Shown piece after piece: positions 27,953-37,237 of a DNA stretch of 64,000 nucleotides (positions within the stretch are counted from its first letter, which is position 1; each line of letters opens with the position of its first letter). The DNA lies in assembly GCF_009789235.1 (NCBI RefSeq), contig NZ_WSTB01000002.1, positions 186,001 to 250,000 of the forward strand. The letters run 5' to 3'. The notes under the pieces are model-generated. The model did not search any database and had not been told where the DNA came from. It was given only the letters and a program-made list of their open reading frames with translations. This stretch comes from Flavobacterium hydrocarbonoxydans. GTDB lineage: Bacteria > Bacteroidota > Bacteroidia > Flavobacteriales > Flavobacteriaceae. Made by a program: the position numbers and the translations under genes.

Positions 27953-29587
27953 ATGAAATTAAAACTGTACATATTTTTATTTCTGCTTTCAACCACTGTT
28001 TTTGCTCAACAAAAACAAGTCGAAACCAGCATTGATACTACAAAGAATAAAATTGGTGCCGAGTTTAAGTTAACGCTTAAAACGGTCGTGAGCTCCAAAT
28101 CGAAAGTTGTTTTTCCGAAGTTAAAAAATATCGGCGCTTTAGAAGTTATCGAATCCTATCCGATTGATACTGTAAAAAAGAACGATACCTACGAACTCAT
28201 CAAAAAATATGGTTTAACGCAATTTGATTCCGGAAAATATACCATTCCGGCCATTAAAATTTTAATTGACAAAAAACCTTTTTTAAGCGATTCCCTTTCG
28301 GTAGAAGTCGCTAATGTAAAAGTAGATACCTTACAACAAAAAATGTATGACATCAAGGACATTTCCACTGCAGAAAGTGGCATTGGTTCCTGGTGGATTT
28401 ATCTTTTGATATTGATTGTAATTCTTGCTATTGGTGCATTTGTGTATTGGTACATGAAAAAGCATCAGAAGAAAAAGATTGAAGAAGAAGTTTATAAAAC
28501 GCCAATCGAAAAAGCGACAAGTTTGTTAAACAATCTGGAGCAAAAAGAATTGGTGCAAAAAGGAGAAATCAAGGAATATTATAGTGAACTGACCGATATT
28601 GCCCGTAACTATATCGAAGAAGCGATTCATATTCCGGCAATGGAAAGCACCACATCTGAACTGATTCAGGCCATACGATTAGCTTCTACAAAAAAGAAGA
28701 TGACGCTAACTCCTGAAACCGTTGAGAATTTGGAACGTGTTTTACGTCAGGCCGATTTGGTGAAATTTGCAAAATCTAAACCTTTGGATTTTGAAATTAC
28801 TGAAGACCGAAATAAAATCCAAAGAGTTATTCTGACACTTGATAATGCAATACCAACTGAAGTTCCTGCGGAAGAAGAAGATCAATTGCTGAATGAAGCG
28901 CAAAGACAAAAGCAAATCAAAATTCAATTACAAAAGAAAAGAAATAAACGAATTGTAACTTCAATAGCAACCGTTGTTTTCCTGCTTACAGCTACAACAA
29001 CTTATTTTATCGTTACTAAAGGTTTCAGTTTTGTAAAAGACAATCTGATTGGTCACCCTTCCAAAGAATTATTAGAAGGCGAATGGGTAAAAAGCGAGTA
29101 CGGAAATCCAGGAGTTGTTATCGAAACTCCAAAGGTTTTAAAACGTATGGACACCCAAAAAGTATTGCCTAAAGAAGCGATGGCTTTGATTAAGGAAATG
29201 CAGCTGTTTGTGTACGGAAGCATGATTGACAACTTTTACGTGACCGTTTCTACAACTAAATTCAAAAACCCAACTGATATTGATTTAGCAAAGGCACTTG
29301 AAGGTTCACTAAAAGTAATGGAAGCGCAGGGCGGTAAAAATATTATTGTAAAACAAGAGGATTTCCAGACAAATGAAGGTATTGAAGGAGTAAAAGGATA
29401 TGGTACAATGACTGTTTTAAATCCAATTGACAAAAGCAGTACAAAAGCATATTATGAAATTTTGCTTTTTAAACAAGAGCAGGGATTACAACAAATCGTG
29501 ATTTTACACGAAGAAGGTGATACCTATGCAAACGAAATTTCGGCCCGAATTTTAAATTCTGTTGAACTTAAAAAAGCAAGTAACTAA
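27953..29587 (+). CDS. Bat-operon membrane protein of unknown function
   Basis: 544 residues. Signal peptide to about residue 18 (TTVFAQ), an Ig-like/BatD-like periplasmic part (FPKLKNIGALEVIESYPID), a membrane segment at about 145-166 (WWIYLLILIVILAIGAFVYW), a cytoplasmic part with a helix-rich region (residues 180-300), and a second membrane segment at about 325-345. The C-terminal domain is not recognised. The first part resembles the N-terminus of BatD. Its stop overlaps the next start by one base (TAATG), so translation is coupled to batA. Confidence 0.75.
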   Translation: MKLKLYIFLFLLSTTVFAQQKQVETSIDTTKNKIGAEFKLTLKTVVSSKSKVVFPKLKNIGALEVIESYPIDTVKKNDTYELIKKYGLTQFDSGKYTIPAIKILIDKKPFLSDSLSVEVANVKVDTLQQKMYDIKDISTAESGIGSWWIYLLILIVILAIGAFVYWYMKKHQKKKIEEEVYKTPIEKATSLLNNLEQKELVQKGEIKEYYSELTDIARNYIEEAIHIPAMESTTSELIQAIRLASTKKKMTLTPETVENLERVLRQADLVKFAKSKPLDFEITEDRNKIQRVILTLDNAIPTEVPAEEEDQLLNEAQRQKQIKIQLQKKRNKRIVTSIATVVFLLTATTTYFIVTKGFSFVKDNLIGHPSKELLEGEWVKSEYGNPGVVIETPKVLKRMDTQKVLPKEAMALIKEMQLFVYGSMIDNFYVTVSTTKFKNPTDIDLAKALEGSLKVMEAQGGKNIIVKQEDFQTNEGIEGVKGYGTMTVLNPIDKSSTKAYYEILLFKQEQGLQQIVILHEEGDTYANEISARILNSVELKKASN

Positions 29588-30588
29588 TGGGAAAGATAAC
29601 TTTTTTAAATCCGGAATTTTTTTGGTTATTTTTAATCATTCCGATAGCAATTGCCTGGTTTTTCTGGAAACGCAATGAGCAGTCGGCAACATTAAAAATA
29701 AGTTCAACACAAGGTTTTAAAGGTTCTGAGTCTTTTTTAACGAAGTTCAAACCTTTTTTACACGTTTTTAGAATAATAGCACTCTGTTCGCTAATTATTG
29801 CATTGGCAAGACCAAGAACGGTTGACATCAGCAATCAGACCAAAACAACCAAAGGAGTTGATATCGTAATGGCAATTGACGTTTCGGGAAGTATGCTGGC
29901 CAAAGATTTAAAGCCAAACCGTATGGAAGCTTTAAAAAGAGTAGCAGCAGATTTTGTTGAAGAACGCCCAAATGACAGAATCGGATTGGTTTTATACGCT
30001 TCAGAAGCTTATACTAAAACGCCTGTAACGAGTGACAAAGCCATTATTTTAGAAGCTATAAAAAGCATCAAATACGATCAGGTTTTACAAGACGGAACAG
30101 GAATTGGGATGGGATTGGCTACTGCGGTAAACCGTTTAAAAGACAGTAAAGCTAAAAGCAGAGTAATCATTTTATTGACTGATGGTGTAAACAACGCTGG
30201 TTTTATAGAACCTGAAACCGCTGCAGATATTGCGAAACAATACGGTATAAAAGTATATACAGTAGGAATTGGAACCAACGGAATGGCCGAATTTCCTTAT
30301 GCCTATGCACCAAACGGTGGATTTTTATTTAAAATGCAAAAAGTAGAAATCGACGAACAATTGATGAAAAGCATTGCCAGAAAAACCGATGGAAAGTATT
30401 TTAGAGCAACCAGCAATGACAAATTAGCCGAAATATACAATTCGATCAATAAACTAGAAACAACAGAAATCGAAGAACTAAAATTCTACGATTACGACGA
30501 AAAATACAGGCCTTTTGTTTTATTAGCTGCCTTTTTATTGTTACTTGAGGTTGGATTACGAAACACTGTTTACAGAAGTTTTATTTGA
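29587..30588 (+). CDS. batA: BatA-type von Willebrand factor A protein
   Basis: 333 residues. Two N-terminal membrane segments (11-27 and 58-74), a VWA domain with MIDAS D98-x-S100-x-S102 (DVSGSM) and ITEMSCTGATTACK-like continuation absent but LLTDGVNNAG present, and a C-terminal membrane helix (about 311-325). BatA and BatB are inner-membrane proteins whose VWA domains face the periplasm. In Bacteroides fragilis the operon aids survival in oxygen. The start overlaps the preceding stop. Confidence 0.9.
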   Translation: MGKITFLNPEFFWLFLIIPIAIAWFFWKRNEQSATLKISSTQGFKGSESFLTKFKPFLHVFRIIALCSLIIALARPRTVDISNQTKTTKGVDIVMAIDVSGSMLAKDLKPNRMEALKRVAADFVEERPNDRIGLVLYASEAYTKTPVTSDKAIILEAIKSIKYDQVLQDGTGIGMGLATAVNRLKDSKAKSRVIILLTDGVNNAGFIEPETAADIAKQYGIKVYTVGIGTNGMAEFPYAYAPNGGFLFKMQKVEIDEQLMKSIARKTDGKYFRATSNDKLAEIYNSINKLETTEIEELKFYDYDEKYRPFVLLAAFLLLLEVGLRNTVYRSFI

Positions 30589-30602
30589 TTTTTCAAATCA
30601 AA

Positions 30603-30750
30603 AAATTCCAAAATTTAAATTCCAAATTCGAAAATGGATTAGTAAAATTTAAAAAAAAATAAAATTGGAATTAGAAATTTAAAAATTAAACTTTTAAGAA
30701 CAAAAAATTGGAATTTGGAATTTATCTCAACGATTTGAGATTGGAATTTT
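30603..30750 (+). repeat. ATTCCAA-type palindrome between batA and batB
   Basis: Left part holds AATTCCAAAATTTAAATTCC-type units (30604 onward). The right part is TTGGAATTTGGAATTT (30708-30723), then hairpin ATCTCAA-cgat-TTGAGAT (30724-30741), then TGGAATTTT. Same order as the element at 8112-8157, but the inner stem has different paired bases. Confidence 0.85.
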
Positions 30751-30760
30751 AAAAATATTT

Positions 30761-31795
30761 ATGGAATTAGACGAAAAAAAATATTTATACTTACTCATTT
30801 TACTACCAATAGTGGTGTGTATTTTCTTTTTTAATTTGTATTGGAAAAGAAAAAAGCAACGCGAATTTGGGGACTTAGACATGGTAAAAAAACTGAGTCC
30901 GGAAAGCTCCACTTTTAAACCTGTTTTAAAGTTGGTCGTTGTTCTTTTGGCTTTGGCTTGTTTGATTATCGGATTGGTAAACCCTAAAATGGGGACCAAA
31001 ATGGAGACCGTAAAACGCGAAGGAATCGACATCGTTTTTGCAGTCGATGTTTCCAAAAGTATGCTGGCCGAAGATGTTGCGCCAAGTCGTTTAGAGAAAA
31101 GCAAACAAGTCGTTTCGCAGATTATTAACAATTTAGGAAATGACCGAATTGGGATTGTGGCATACGCCGGAAGTGCTTTTCCCGTACTCCCTATCACTAC
31201 AGATTATAGTGTTGCCAAAATGTTCCTGCAAAGTATGAGTCCTGGAATGGTTTCCTCGCAGGGAACATCATTGGATGAAGCCATCAAATTATCATCGACT
31301 TATTTTGATGAAAAAAGCAAAACAAGCAAATTGCTGATTATGATTTCGGATGGTGAAGACCATTCTGAAGGAGCCTCGGGTGTAGCCGAAGAAGCTAACA
31401 AACTGGGAATAAAAATCATTACCATTGGTATAGGAACTGAAAAGGGAGGAACAATTCCATTAAAAGAAAACGGTGTCATCAAAGGCTATCAAAAAGATAA
31501 TAATGGTGAAACCGTTATCACAAAACTAAATCAGGACGGATTAAAAGCTATTGCAAAAGCGACTAAAGGTGGTTATGTTTATGGCGGAAATACCAAAGAG
31601 GTTTTGGATTACATCAAAAATGCCTTAAATAATATTCAGAAAACAGAATTTGAAGCGATACAAATGGCCGAATTTGAATCGCAATTTCAGTGGTTTTTAG
31701 GTTTCGCTTTCTTCCTTTTGTTTTTGGATATTTTCCTGTTAGAAAGAAAAACAAACTGGGTGAAAGAGTTGAATTTATTTAATGAAAAGAAATAA
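30761..31795 (+). CDS. batB: BatB-type von Willebrand factor A protein
   Basis: 344 residues. N-terminal membrane segments at about 10-26 and 56-73, VWA domain with D96, S98 and S100 (DVSKSMLAED), LLIMISDGEDHSEGA, and a C-terminal membrane helix (WFLGFAFFLLFLDIFLL). Sister to BatA; the lysine within the MIDAS loop (DVSKS in place of DVSGS) is typical of BatB. Part of the same operon, separated from batA by a palindromic spacer. Confidence 0.92.
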   Translation: MELDEKKYLYLLILLPIVVCIFFFNLYWKRKKQREFGDLDMVKKLSPESSTFKPVLKLVVVLLALACLIIGLVNPKMGTKMETVKREGIDIVFAVDVSKSMLAEDVAPSRLEKSKQVVSQIINNLGNDRIGIVAYAGSAFPVLPITTDYSVAKMFLQSMSPGMVSSQGTSLDEAIKLSSTYFDEKSKTSKLLIMISDGEDHSEGASGVAEEANKLGIKIITIGIGTEKGGTIPLKENGVIKGYQKDNNGETVITKLNQDGLKAIAKATKGGYVYGGNTKEVLDYIKNALNNIQKTEFEAIQMAEFESQFQWFLGFAFFLLFLDIFLLERKTNWVKELNLFNEKK

Positions 31796-31800
31796 TAAAG

Positions 31801-31897
31801 TTCGCCACAAATTACTCGAATTTACATGAATAACGTTTTTAATAACTATTCGTGAAATTCAAACACAAGAAAACTAATTAGTGAAATCTGTGGCTAA
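31801..31897 (+). repeat. Nonamer inverted repeat between batB and batC
   Basis: Left units CACAAATTA, CTCGAATTT, ACATGAATA (period 9, 31806-31832). The right side contains the complement of TTCGTGAA and ends AATCTGTGGCTAA (31885-31897), complementary to TTCGCCACAAATT with a few mismatches. Confidence 0.75.
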
Positions 31898-31916
31898 TAA
31901 AAAATAAAAAAATAGA

Positions 31917-32690
31917 ATGAAAAATTTACTTCTTTATATTTTAATAACGTCTTCTTTTGCAGTTTCGGCTCAGGAGAAAGACAAAACATTGCCTGTTGCC
32001 AATGAAGAATATAAGCAGAATAAATTTGTTGATGCAGAGGCAAATTACAGAATTTCGCAATCAAAATTTTCGAGAACAAGCGCTCCTTCCTATAATTTAG
32101 GTAATACCATTTACAAACAAAATCAAATTTCCGAAGCCAAGTTTGCTTACGCTAAAGCGATAAAAAAAGCCAAAACAAAACCGGAGAAACACAAAGCCTT
32201 TCATAATCTTGGAAACGTTTTTATGAAAGAGAAAGATTATACGCAAGCCGTAGAAGCTTATAAAAATGCCTTGCGTAATGATCCTACCGATGAAGAAACA
32301 CGCTACAATTACGCATTGGCAAAACAAAAGCTAAAAGAAAATCCTCCGAAAAACGATAAAAACAAGGATAAGGATAAGGACAAAAAAAACGACAAAAAAG
32401 ACGATCAGAAGAAAGACGGCGACAATAAAGACAAAAAGGACGGCAAAGACGATCAGAAGAAAAACGACAAAGGCGATCAGGACAAGGATAAAAAAGACGG
32501 TAAAAACGATCCTAAAAAAGACGACCAATCAGATAATAATGGCGAACCAAAAGAAATGCCAGGCGGAATTTCTAAAGACCGTGTTCAGAATTTATTAGAT
32601 GCCGTAAACAATGAAGAAAAGAAAATTCAGGATAAGGTAAACGCTCAAAAAGTAAAAGGAGCACCAAGAAAAGCCGAAAAAGACTGGTAA
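31917..32690 (+). CDS. batC: BatC-type tetratricopeptide repeat protein
   Basis: 257 residues. Signal peptide (about 1-18, AVSAQ), then TPR repeats (residues 25-135, with YNLGNTIYKQNQISEAKFAY and HNLGNVFMKEKDYTQAVEAY), then a low-complexity stretch of almost only K, D, N, Q and G (residues 145-204), and a final conserved part SKDRVQNLLDAVNNEEKKIQ. BatC is a periplasmic scaffold for the other Bat proteins. The charged stretch is probably an extended linker. Confidence 0.88.
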   Translation: MKNLLLYILITSSFAVSAQEKDKTLPVANEEYKQNKFVDAEANYRISQSKFSRTSAPSYNLGNTIYKQNQISEAKFAYAKAIKKAKTKPEKHKAFHNLGNVFMKEKDYTQAVEAYKNALRNDPTDEETRYNYALAKQKLKENPPKNDKNKDKDKDKKNDKKDDQKKDGDNKDKKDGKDDQKKNDKGDQDKDKKDGKNDPKKDDQSDNNGEPKEMPGGISKDRVQNLLDAVNNEEKKIQDKVNAQKVKGAPRKAEKDW

Positions 32691-32729
32691 GATTTAATTT
32701 AAAAAAAGATAAAAAAGAATAAACGAGTA

Positions 32730-34475
32730 ATGAAAAAACACTTAGTTCTATTACTATTAAGTTTTCAAGGGCTTATGGCCCAGGTTCAGTTTGAAGCCAG
32801 AGTGAGCAAAAACACTCTGGGGCAAAACGAAAGATTTCGCATTGACTTTATGATGAATGTTGATGGCGATAACTTTGAGGAGCCTGCATTTGAAGGATTC
32901 AGAGTAGTCGCAGGTCCAAGTCAGCAAATAAGCCAATCCTGGGTGAATGGCAGAAGTTCTTTTCAGAAAATATACTCTTATATCCTTCAGCCTATTCAAA
33001 AAGGAAATTTTGTTATAAAACAAGCCTCTATTGAATATAATGGCCAAGCCTACAAAACAGCACCCATAAAAATAAAAGTTACCAATGCTGTACCGCAGGA
33101 AAATGACCCTAACAATCCGCAGCAACAAGGTGGTTCAAATGATTCGTCATTAAACTTAATCGCTGAAATTTCGAAGACAAATCCGTACCTGAACGAACCC
33201 ATCACGGTGGTTTACAAATTGTATTTTAATAATATCAATGTAAACGGTTTTAAAGAACTCGGAAAACCCAAATACAATGATTTCTGGAATCAAAATATCG
33301 AAATCAAACAATTACAAATAGAAGAAGGAAATTATAAAGGAGAAAGATCTTATTTCGTAGTTCTTAAAAAAACTATTTTATATCCTCAAAAAGCAGGATT
33401 ACTAACCATTGAGCCATTGTCTCTTGATATTGGTGTAGAATATCCTAGCAATCGTAGAGATATGTTTGGACAAATGATTCTTACTCAAGGAAATAAAGTA
33501 GTATCGGCAGGAGCCAAAACTATTAATGTAAAAGCACTTCCGGAAGCTGGAAAACCAATTGGATTTACAGGCGCTGTAGGTAAATTTAATTTTACTGTTA
33601 CACCTTCGAAAACAACCTTGAAAAACGGCGAAAGTCTGGATTTAATGGTCACTGCAACTGGAGACGGAAACATGAAATTGTTTACATTGCCAAAACCAGT
33701 TGTTCCAAACGCTTTAGAAATGTACGATCCCGTTCATGACGAAAAAGTGACAACTTCACTAGCTGGAATGTCCGGAAAAATTTCGGATAAATACACCATT
33801 ATTCCGCAATACAAAGGAAAATATGCCATTAAACCGATGGAGTTTTCTTATTTTGATTTGAATTCAAAAACCTATAAAACCATTACTTCTTCAGAAATTA
33901 TGGTGGATGTATTAGATGGTCCAACGCCGGCAGAAGCCAACACCAGTTCTAAAAATGTTGTTGCAAAAGCGGAACAATTTAAACATATTAAAACCAGAAC
34001 CGTTTTAGTAAGTACTGCTAAAAAAGATTTTTATGGTTCGAAATTGTATTACGGTTTATTGCTTTTACCATTTATCATCATCCCGATTATAATCCTGGCG
34101 AAGAAGAAAAAAGATGCAATTGACAGTGATGTAACGGGTAACCGAATTAAAATGAATAATAAATTGGCTAAAAAGTATTTGTCTGAAGCTAAGAAACAGC
34201 TTAACAACAAAGAGCCATTTTATATTGCACTGGAAAAAGCAATGCACAATTTCCTGAAAGCGAAACTACATATCGAAACTTCAGAAATGAGCAAAGACAA
34301 TATTCGTGAATTATTATTATCCCGAAATGCAAATCCTGAAACCGTTCAAAGTTTTATTGTTCTGACAGAAAATTGCGAGTTTGCACGTTATGCACCGGCT
34401 TCAACTGCATCTATTCAGCAGGATTACGACAAAGCGGTTTTAATTATTTCGGAATTAGAAAAGCAAATTGTTTAA
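32730..34475 (+). CDS. batD: BatD-type oxygen-tolerance protein
   Basis: 581 residues. Signal peptide (ending LMAQ), several Ig-like periplasmic domains (VQFEARVSKNTLGQNERF at the start, TVTPSKTTLKNGESLDLMVT near 285), one membrane segment at about 435-455 (YYGLLLLPFIIIPIIILAKK), and a cytoplasmic helical domain. This matches BatD. It lies between batC and batE with short gaps, as in Bacteroides. Confidence 0.92.
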   Translation: MKKHLVLLLLSFQGLMAQVQFEARVSKNTLGQNERFRIDFMMNVDGDNFEEPAFEGFRVVAGPSQQISQSWVNGRSSFQKIYSYILQPIQKGNFVIKQASIEYNGQAYKTAPIKIKVTNAVPQENDPNNPQQQGGSNDSSLNLIAEISKTNPYLNEPITVVYKLYFNNINVNGFKELGKPKYNDFWNQNIEIKQLQIEEGNYKGERSYFVVLKKTILYPQKAGLLTIEPLSLDIGVEYPSNRRDMFGQMILTQGNKVVSAGAKTINVKALPEAGKPIGFTGAVGKFNFTVTPSKTTLKNGESLDLMVTATGDGNMKLFTLPKPVVPNALEMYDPVHDEKVTTSLAGMSGKISDKYTIIPQYKGKYAIKPMEFSYFDLNSKTYKTITSSEIMVDVLDGPTPAEANTSSKNVVAKAEQFKHIKTRTVLVSTAKKDFYGSKLYYGLLLLPFIIIPIIILAKKKKDAIDSDVTGNRIKMNNKLAKKYLSEAKKQLNNKEPFYIALEKAMHNFLKAKLHIETSEMSKDNIRELLLSRNANPETVQSFIVLTENCEFARYAPASTASIQQDYDKAVLIISELEKQIV

Positions 34476-34477
34476 AA

Positions 34478-34522
34478 TTTAAGACAAGATCTAACAGTTT
34501 ATAAAACCTGTTAGGTCTTAAA
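34478..34522 (+). repeat. Hairpin between batD and batE
   Basis: CTAACAG (34491-34497) pairs with CTGTTAG (34508-34514). The outer TTTAAGAC (34478-34485) pairs with GTCTTAAA (34515-34522), with an internal bulge on the left side. Confidence 0.75.
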
Positions 34523-34533
34523 TAAAAATTAAA

Positions 34534-35280
34534 ATGAAAAATATACTCTATCTCTTTTTATTAATTTCACAAGCTTTCTTTGCTCAGGCTAGCTTTGAGA
34601 AAGGGAATGCCCTGTACCAAAAAGGTTTTTACCAGGAAGCGGCGCAGGCTTATGAGACTGTCGTAACGGATAATAAAGAACAATCGGCGGAGCTGTATTT
34701 TAACTTAGGAAACTGTTATTATAAACTGAATAAAGTTGCTCCTGCGATTTACAATTACCAAAAAGCTTTGGTCCTGAAACCAAATGATACTGAAACTTTA
34801 AATAATCTGAAATTTGCCAAAAAACTAACTATTGACGAAATTAAAGAAGTGCCAAAAGTAGGTTTTGCAAAACTAATTCAGAACTTCACTTCTATCTTCG
34901 ATTATAATACCTGGGCTATAATTTCAGTCGAAATTTCTTTTGCTTTCTTGTTGAGTTTTATTGGTTATTATTTTTCACAGTTAACACTTTCAAAAAGATT
35001 GTATTTCATTGGGATGTTTGTGCTTCTTTTTGCTTTATTGTTAACGGTTTCAGCAGGAATGTCTGAAAAAAATCATTTTGATAATGACAGACCAGCAGTA
35101 GTTTTTGCAGAAATGACCGAATTACGAAACGAGCCACAAAAATCTGGTTCTAAAATAATATTGTTACACGAAGGCGCAGTTGTTTATGTAAAAGAAAGTT
35201 TAGAAAACTGGAAAAAAGTAGAACTGACAGACGGAACCGAAGGCTGGATTGAAGCTTTGGCAATTCGCGAGGTGAAGTAA
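34534..35280 (+). CDS. batE: BatE-type TPR and SH3 protein
   Basis: 248 residues. Signal peptide (FFAQ), TPR repeats (LYFNLGNCYYKLNKVAPAIY, ALVLKPNDTETLNNLKFAK), two membrane segments (about 130-150 and 160-178), and a C-terminal SH3-like domain (FAEMTELRNEPQKSG to ELTDGTEGWIEA). This combination is typical of BatE. It is the last gene of the operon; the downstream 249 bases hold nested inverted repeats. Confidence 0.88.
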   Translation: MKNILYLFLLISQAFFAQASFEKGNALYQKGFYQEAAQAYETVVTDNKEQSAELYFNLGNCYYKLNKVAPAIYNYQKALVLKPNDTETLNNLKFAKKLTIDEIKEVPKVGFAKLIQNFTSIFDYNTWAIISVEISFAFLLSFIGYYFSQLTLSKRLYFIGMFVLLFALLLTVSAGMSEKNHFDNDRPAVVFAEMTELRNEPQKSGSKIILLHEGAVVYVKESLENWKKVELTDGTEGWIEALAIREVK

Positions 35281-35285
35281 ATTTA

Positions 35286-35522
35286 AACCATATAAGGTAT
35301 ATAAGAGATTCAAGGTAAATGCTGTTGAGTTTAATTTTAACCCGTTGGGTGAAATTATTTTTAACACATAACTATGTGTGAAAAAACGAGTTTCTTTTTG
35401 ATTTCCTTTTTTTTTTAAAAATCATAAAATCTATGTTTTCTATGTGTTTAATTAATTTTTATTAATCAAACACAACGGGTAATTTTAAAAAACTTCCATT
35501 AGCTTATATAACTTATATGGTT
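35286..35522. repeat. Nested inverted repeats between batE and the FTHF cyclo-ligase gene
   Basis: Outer arms AACCATATAAGGTATATAAG (35286-35305) and CTTATATAACTTATATGGTT (35503-35522) match as complements at 19 of 20 bases. Each arm contains a 9-base period (CATATAAGG/TATATAAGA). An inner pair around ACCCGTT (35340-35346) and AACGGGT (35474-35480) lies inside. No ORF is enclosed. Confidence 0.85.
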
Positions 35523-35529
35523 CAAAAAC

Positions 35530-36099
35530 CTAAAACGCATAAATCCTCTCAGGCGTCACACAATAATCCAGTTTTATATCCAATTCAAAAACATCTTCGA
35601 TTTCTGATTCAGCTTCAAAAAAAGAAAGTCCAATTTTGATGGTTTCCGGCTTACATTCGGCTAAAAATTTATCATAAAACCCTTTTCCGTAGCCCACGCG
35701 ATTTCCTAAAATATCAAATGCCAAAAGCGGTACAAAAACTACATCGATAGTTTGCGATGGAACGGGCAAACCATTTACAGGTTCCGGAATATTGTATTCA
35801 TTTTTCTTGATTTTAGTGTTATCCGTCAATAAAAAATGAGTCATTCCTCTTGACTCAAAATCACTTTTAGAAATCACAATTTCTTTGTCTTTACCCGAAA
35901 GTAAATGCAAAATATACTCCGTATTCACTTCTTTCTGCTCTTCGATAGGCAGAAAAACATGAAAATAGGTTTTCTCCCAAATGGGTAAGTTCAGAATTGT
36001 ATTGGCTATAGCCAGACTCTTTTCTTCAAGATCATCAAGAGTCAGTTCCTTTCGAAGATTTTTATACTGTAAACGTAAATCTTTCTTATTCTTCGTCAT
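35530..36099 (-). CDS. 5-formyltetrahydrofolate cyclo-ligase
   Basis: 189 residues from the chosen start MTKNKKDLRLQYKNLRKEL. The enzyme converts 5-formyl-THF to 5,10-methenyl-THF with ATP. Family signatures are the basic N-terminus and the C-terminal loop VFVPLLAFDILGNRVGYGKGFYD, which binds ATP and Mg. The reading frame extends 29 codons upstream, but those codons overlap the preceding aspartoacylase-like gene and look non-native. With the chosen start the two genes overlap by 14 bases, which suggests coupled translation. Confidence 0.92.
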   Translation of the reverse strand: MTKNKKDLRLQYKNLRKELTLDDLEEKSLAIANTILNLPIWEKTYFHVFLPIEEQKEVNTEYILHLLSGKDKEIVISKSDFESRGMTHFLLTDNTKIKKNEYNIPEPVNGLPVPSQTIDVVFVPLLAFDILGNRVGYGKGFYDKFLAECKPETIKIGLSFFEAESEIEDVFELDIKLDYCVTPERIYAF

Positions 36100-37066
36100 A
36101 GTCAGGATTGGTATTAGACATGTGATAAATCGCGTCGCCTTCATAAACAATTGGTGAATGATTGGCATTGATAATAAAACCGTCATGAGGCGCTTTTACT
36201 TTTCGCTCAAACTTACCAAATGGATCGGTAATCGTGGCTAAAATAGTCCCTTTTTGCACATATTTCCCAACCAAATTAAAATCATGCAGCAAACCGGAAC
36301 ATTTAGCCCGCAGCCAAACCGAATTTTTGATATAAATCGTTGGTGCTTCAAAAGGCTCCACAATTTGGTTGCTATTGAGCATATTCAAATGTGCCAGTAA
36401 GCGTTTAGCACCCTTTACGCCTTCATTGGCCACAATGTTATTAATATCAATAGATTTTCCGCCTTCAAAAAGCAGCATTTTCACATTGGCTTTTTCAGAT
36501 GTATTTCTGAAAGAACCTGCAATATTTTTAGAGAACAAGGTAAACGGTGCATTAAAAACATCTGCTAGAATCTTCAGCTCCGGATTATTCTCGGTAATTC
36601 GAATTTGTGGCGCATTAAACCTGCTTGCTCCACCTGCATGAAAATCTACCGCATAATCTAAAATTGGTAAAATCTGAGTTGTTATATGAAACGCAAACCG
36701 GCTGGCCAAAGAACCTTTTTTTCTTCCAGGAAAAACCCGGTTCAAATCCCGTCCATCCGGAAATTCACGCGATTTATTGACAAAGCCATACATATTAATA
36801 ACCGGAATACAAATAATAGTGCCTCTTGAAGGGCGATTTATTTTTTTACTGATAATCTGCCGCACAATTTCTACCCCGTTTATTTCATCACCATGAATTC
36901 CAGCCGAAAATAAAACCACCGGCCCATCAATTTTTGAACGGCGTACGATAATCGGAATATTTAATTTTGTAGTAGTGTGTAAGCGGGCAATTTCGACATT
37001 TATAGTTCTGCTTTCACCGGGCAAAATCGTCTCGCCAAAAATCACCAAAGTTTTGCTGTTTTTCAT
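36086..37066 (-). CDS. Succinylglutamate desuccinylase/aspartoacylase family zinc enzyme
   Basis: 326 residues. M14-like zinc carboxypeptidase fold: zinc ligands H and E in AGIHGDEINGVEIVR, then DLNRVFPGRKKGS (substrate Arg), VDFHAGGASRF (third zinc ligand His) and LLFEGGKS. A C-terminal barrel-like part starts at about residue 255. The family hydrolyses N-acyl amino acids. In related species such genes often sit next to rimK-type ligases, but none is seen here. The actual substrate is unknown. Confidence 0.88.
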   Translation of the reverse strand: MKNSKTLVIFGETILPGESRTINVEIARLHTTTKLNIPIIVRRSKIDGPVVLFSAGIHGDEINGVEIVRQIISKKINRPSRGTIICIPVINMYGFVNKSREFPDGRDLNRVFPGRKKGSLASRFAFHITTQILPILDYAVDFHAGGASRFNAPQIRITENNPELKILADVFNAPFTLFSKNIAGSFRNTSEKANVKMLLFEGGKSIDINNIVANEGVKGAKRLLAHLNMLNSNQIVEPFEAPTIYIKNSVWLRAKCSGLLHDFNLVGKYVQKGTILATITDPFGKFERKVKAPHDGFIINANHSPIVYEGDAIYHMSNTNPDYDEE

Positions 37067-37237
37067 ATCGAATTATAAAATCTAAATATAGAAATTATTC
37101 TTTTGATTTCGTAAATTTGAAATTAATTCGATTTGTAGGAAATTATCGTTAAGTTTGCAAAAAAACTAAATCTTTAAACATGAGCTTATTAGTTTTTTAA
37201 ATTAATTCATCAAACTTATTCTAAAAAAAACTACACT

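Noticed and set aside
36100..36186. Upstream 29 codons of the FTHF cyclo-ligase frame
   Set aside because: They overlap the end of the aspartoacylase-like gene and do not look like the start of this family.
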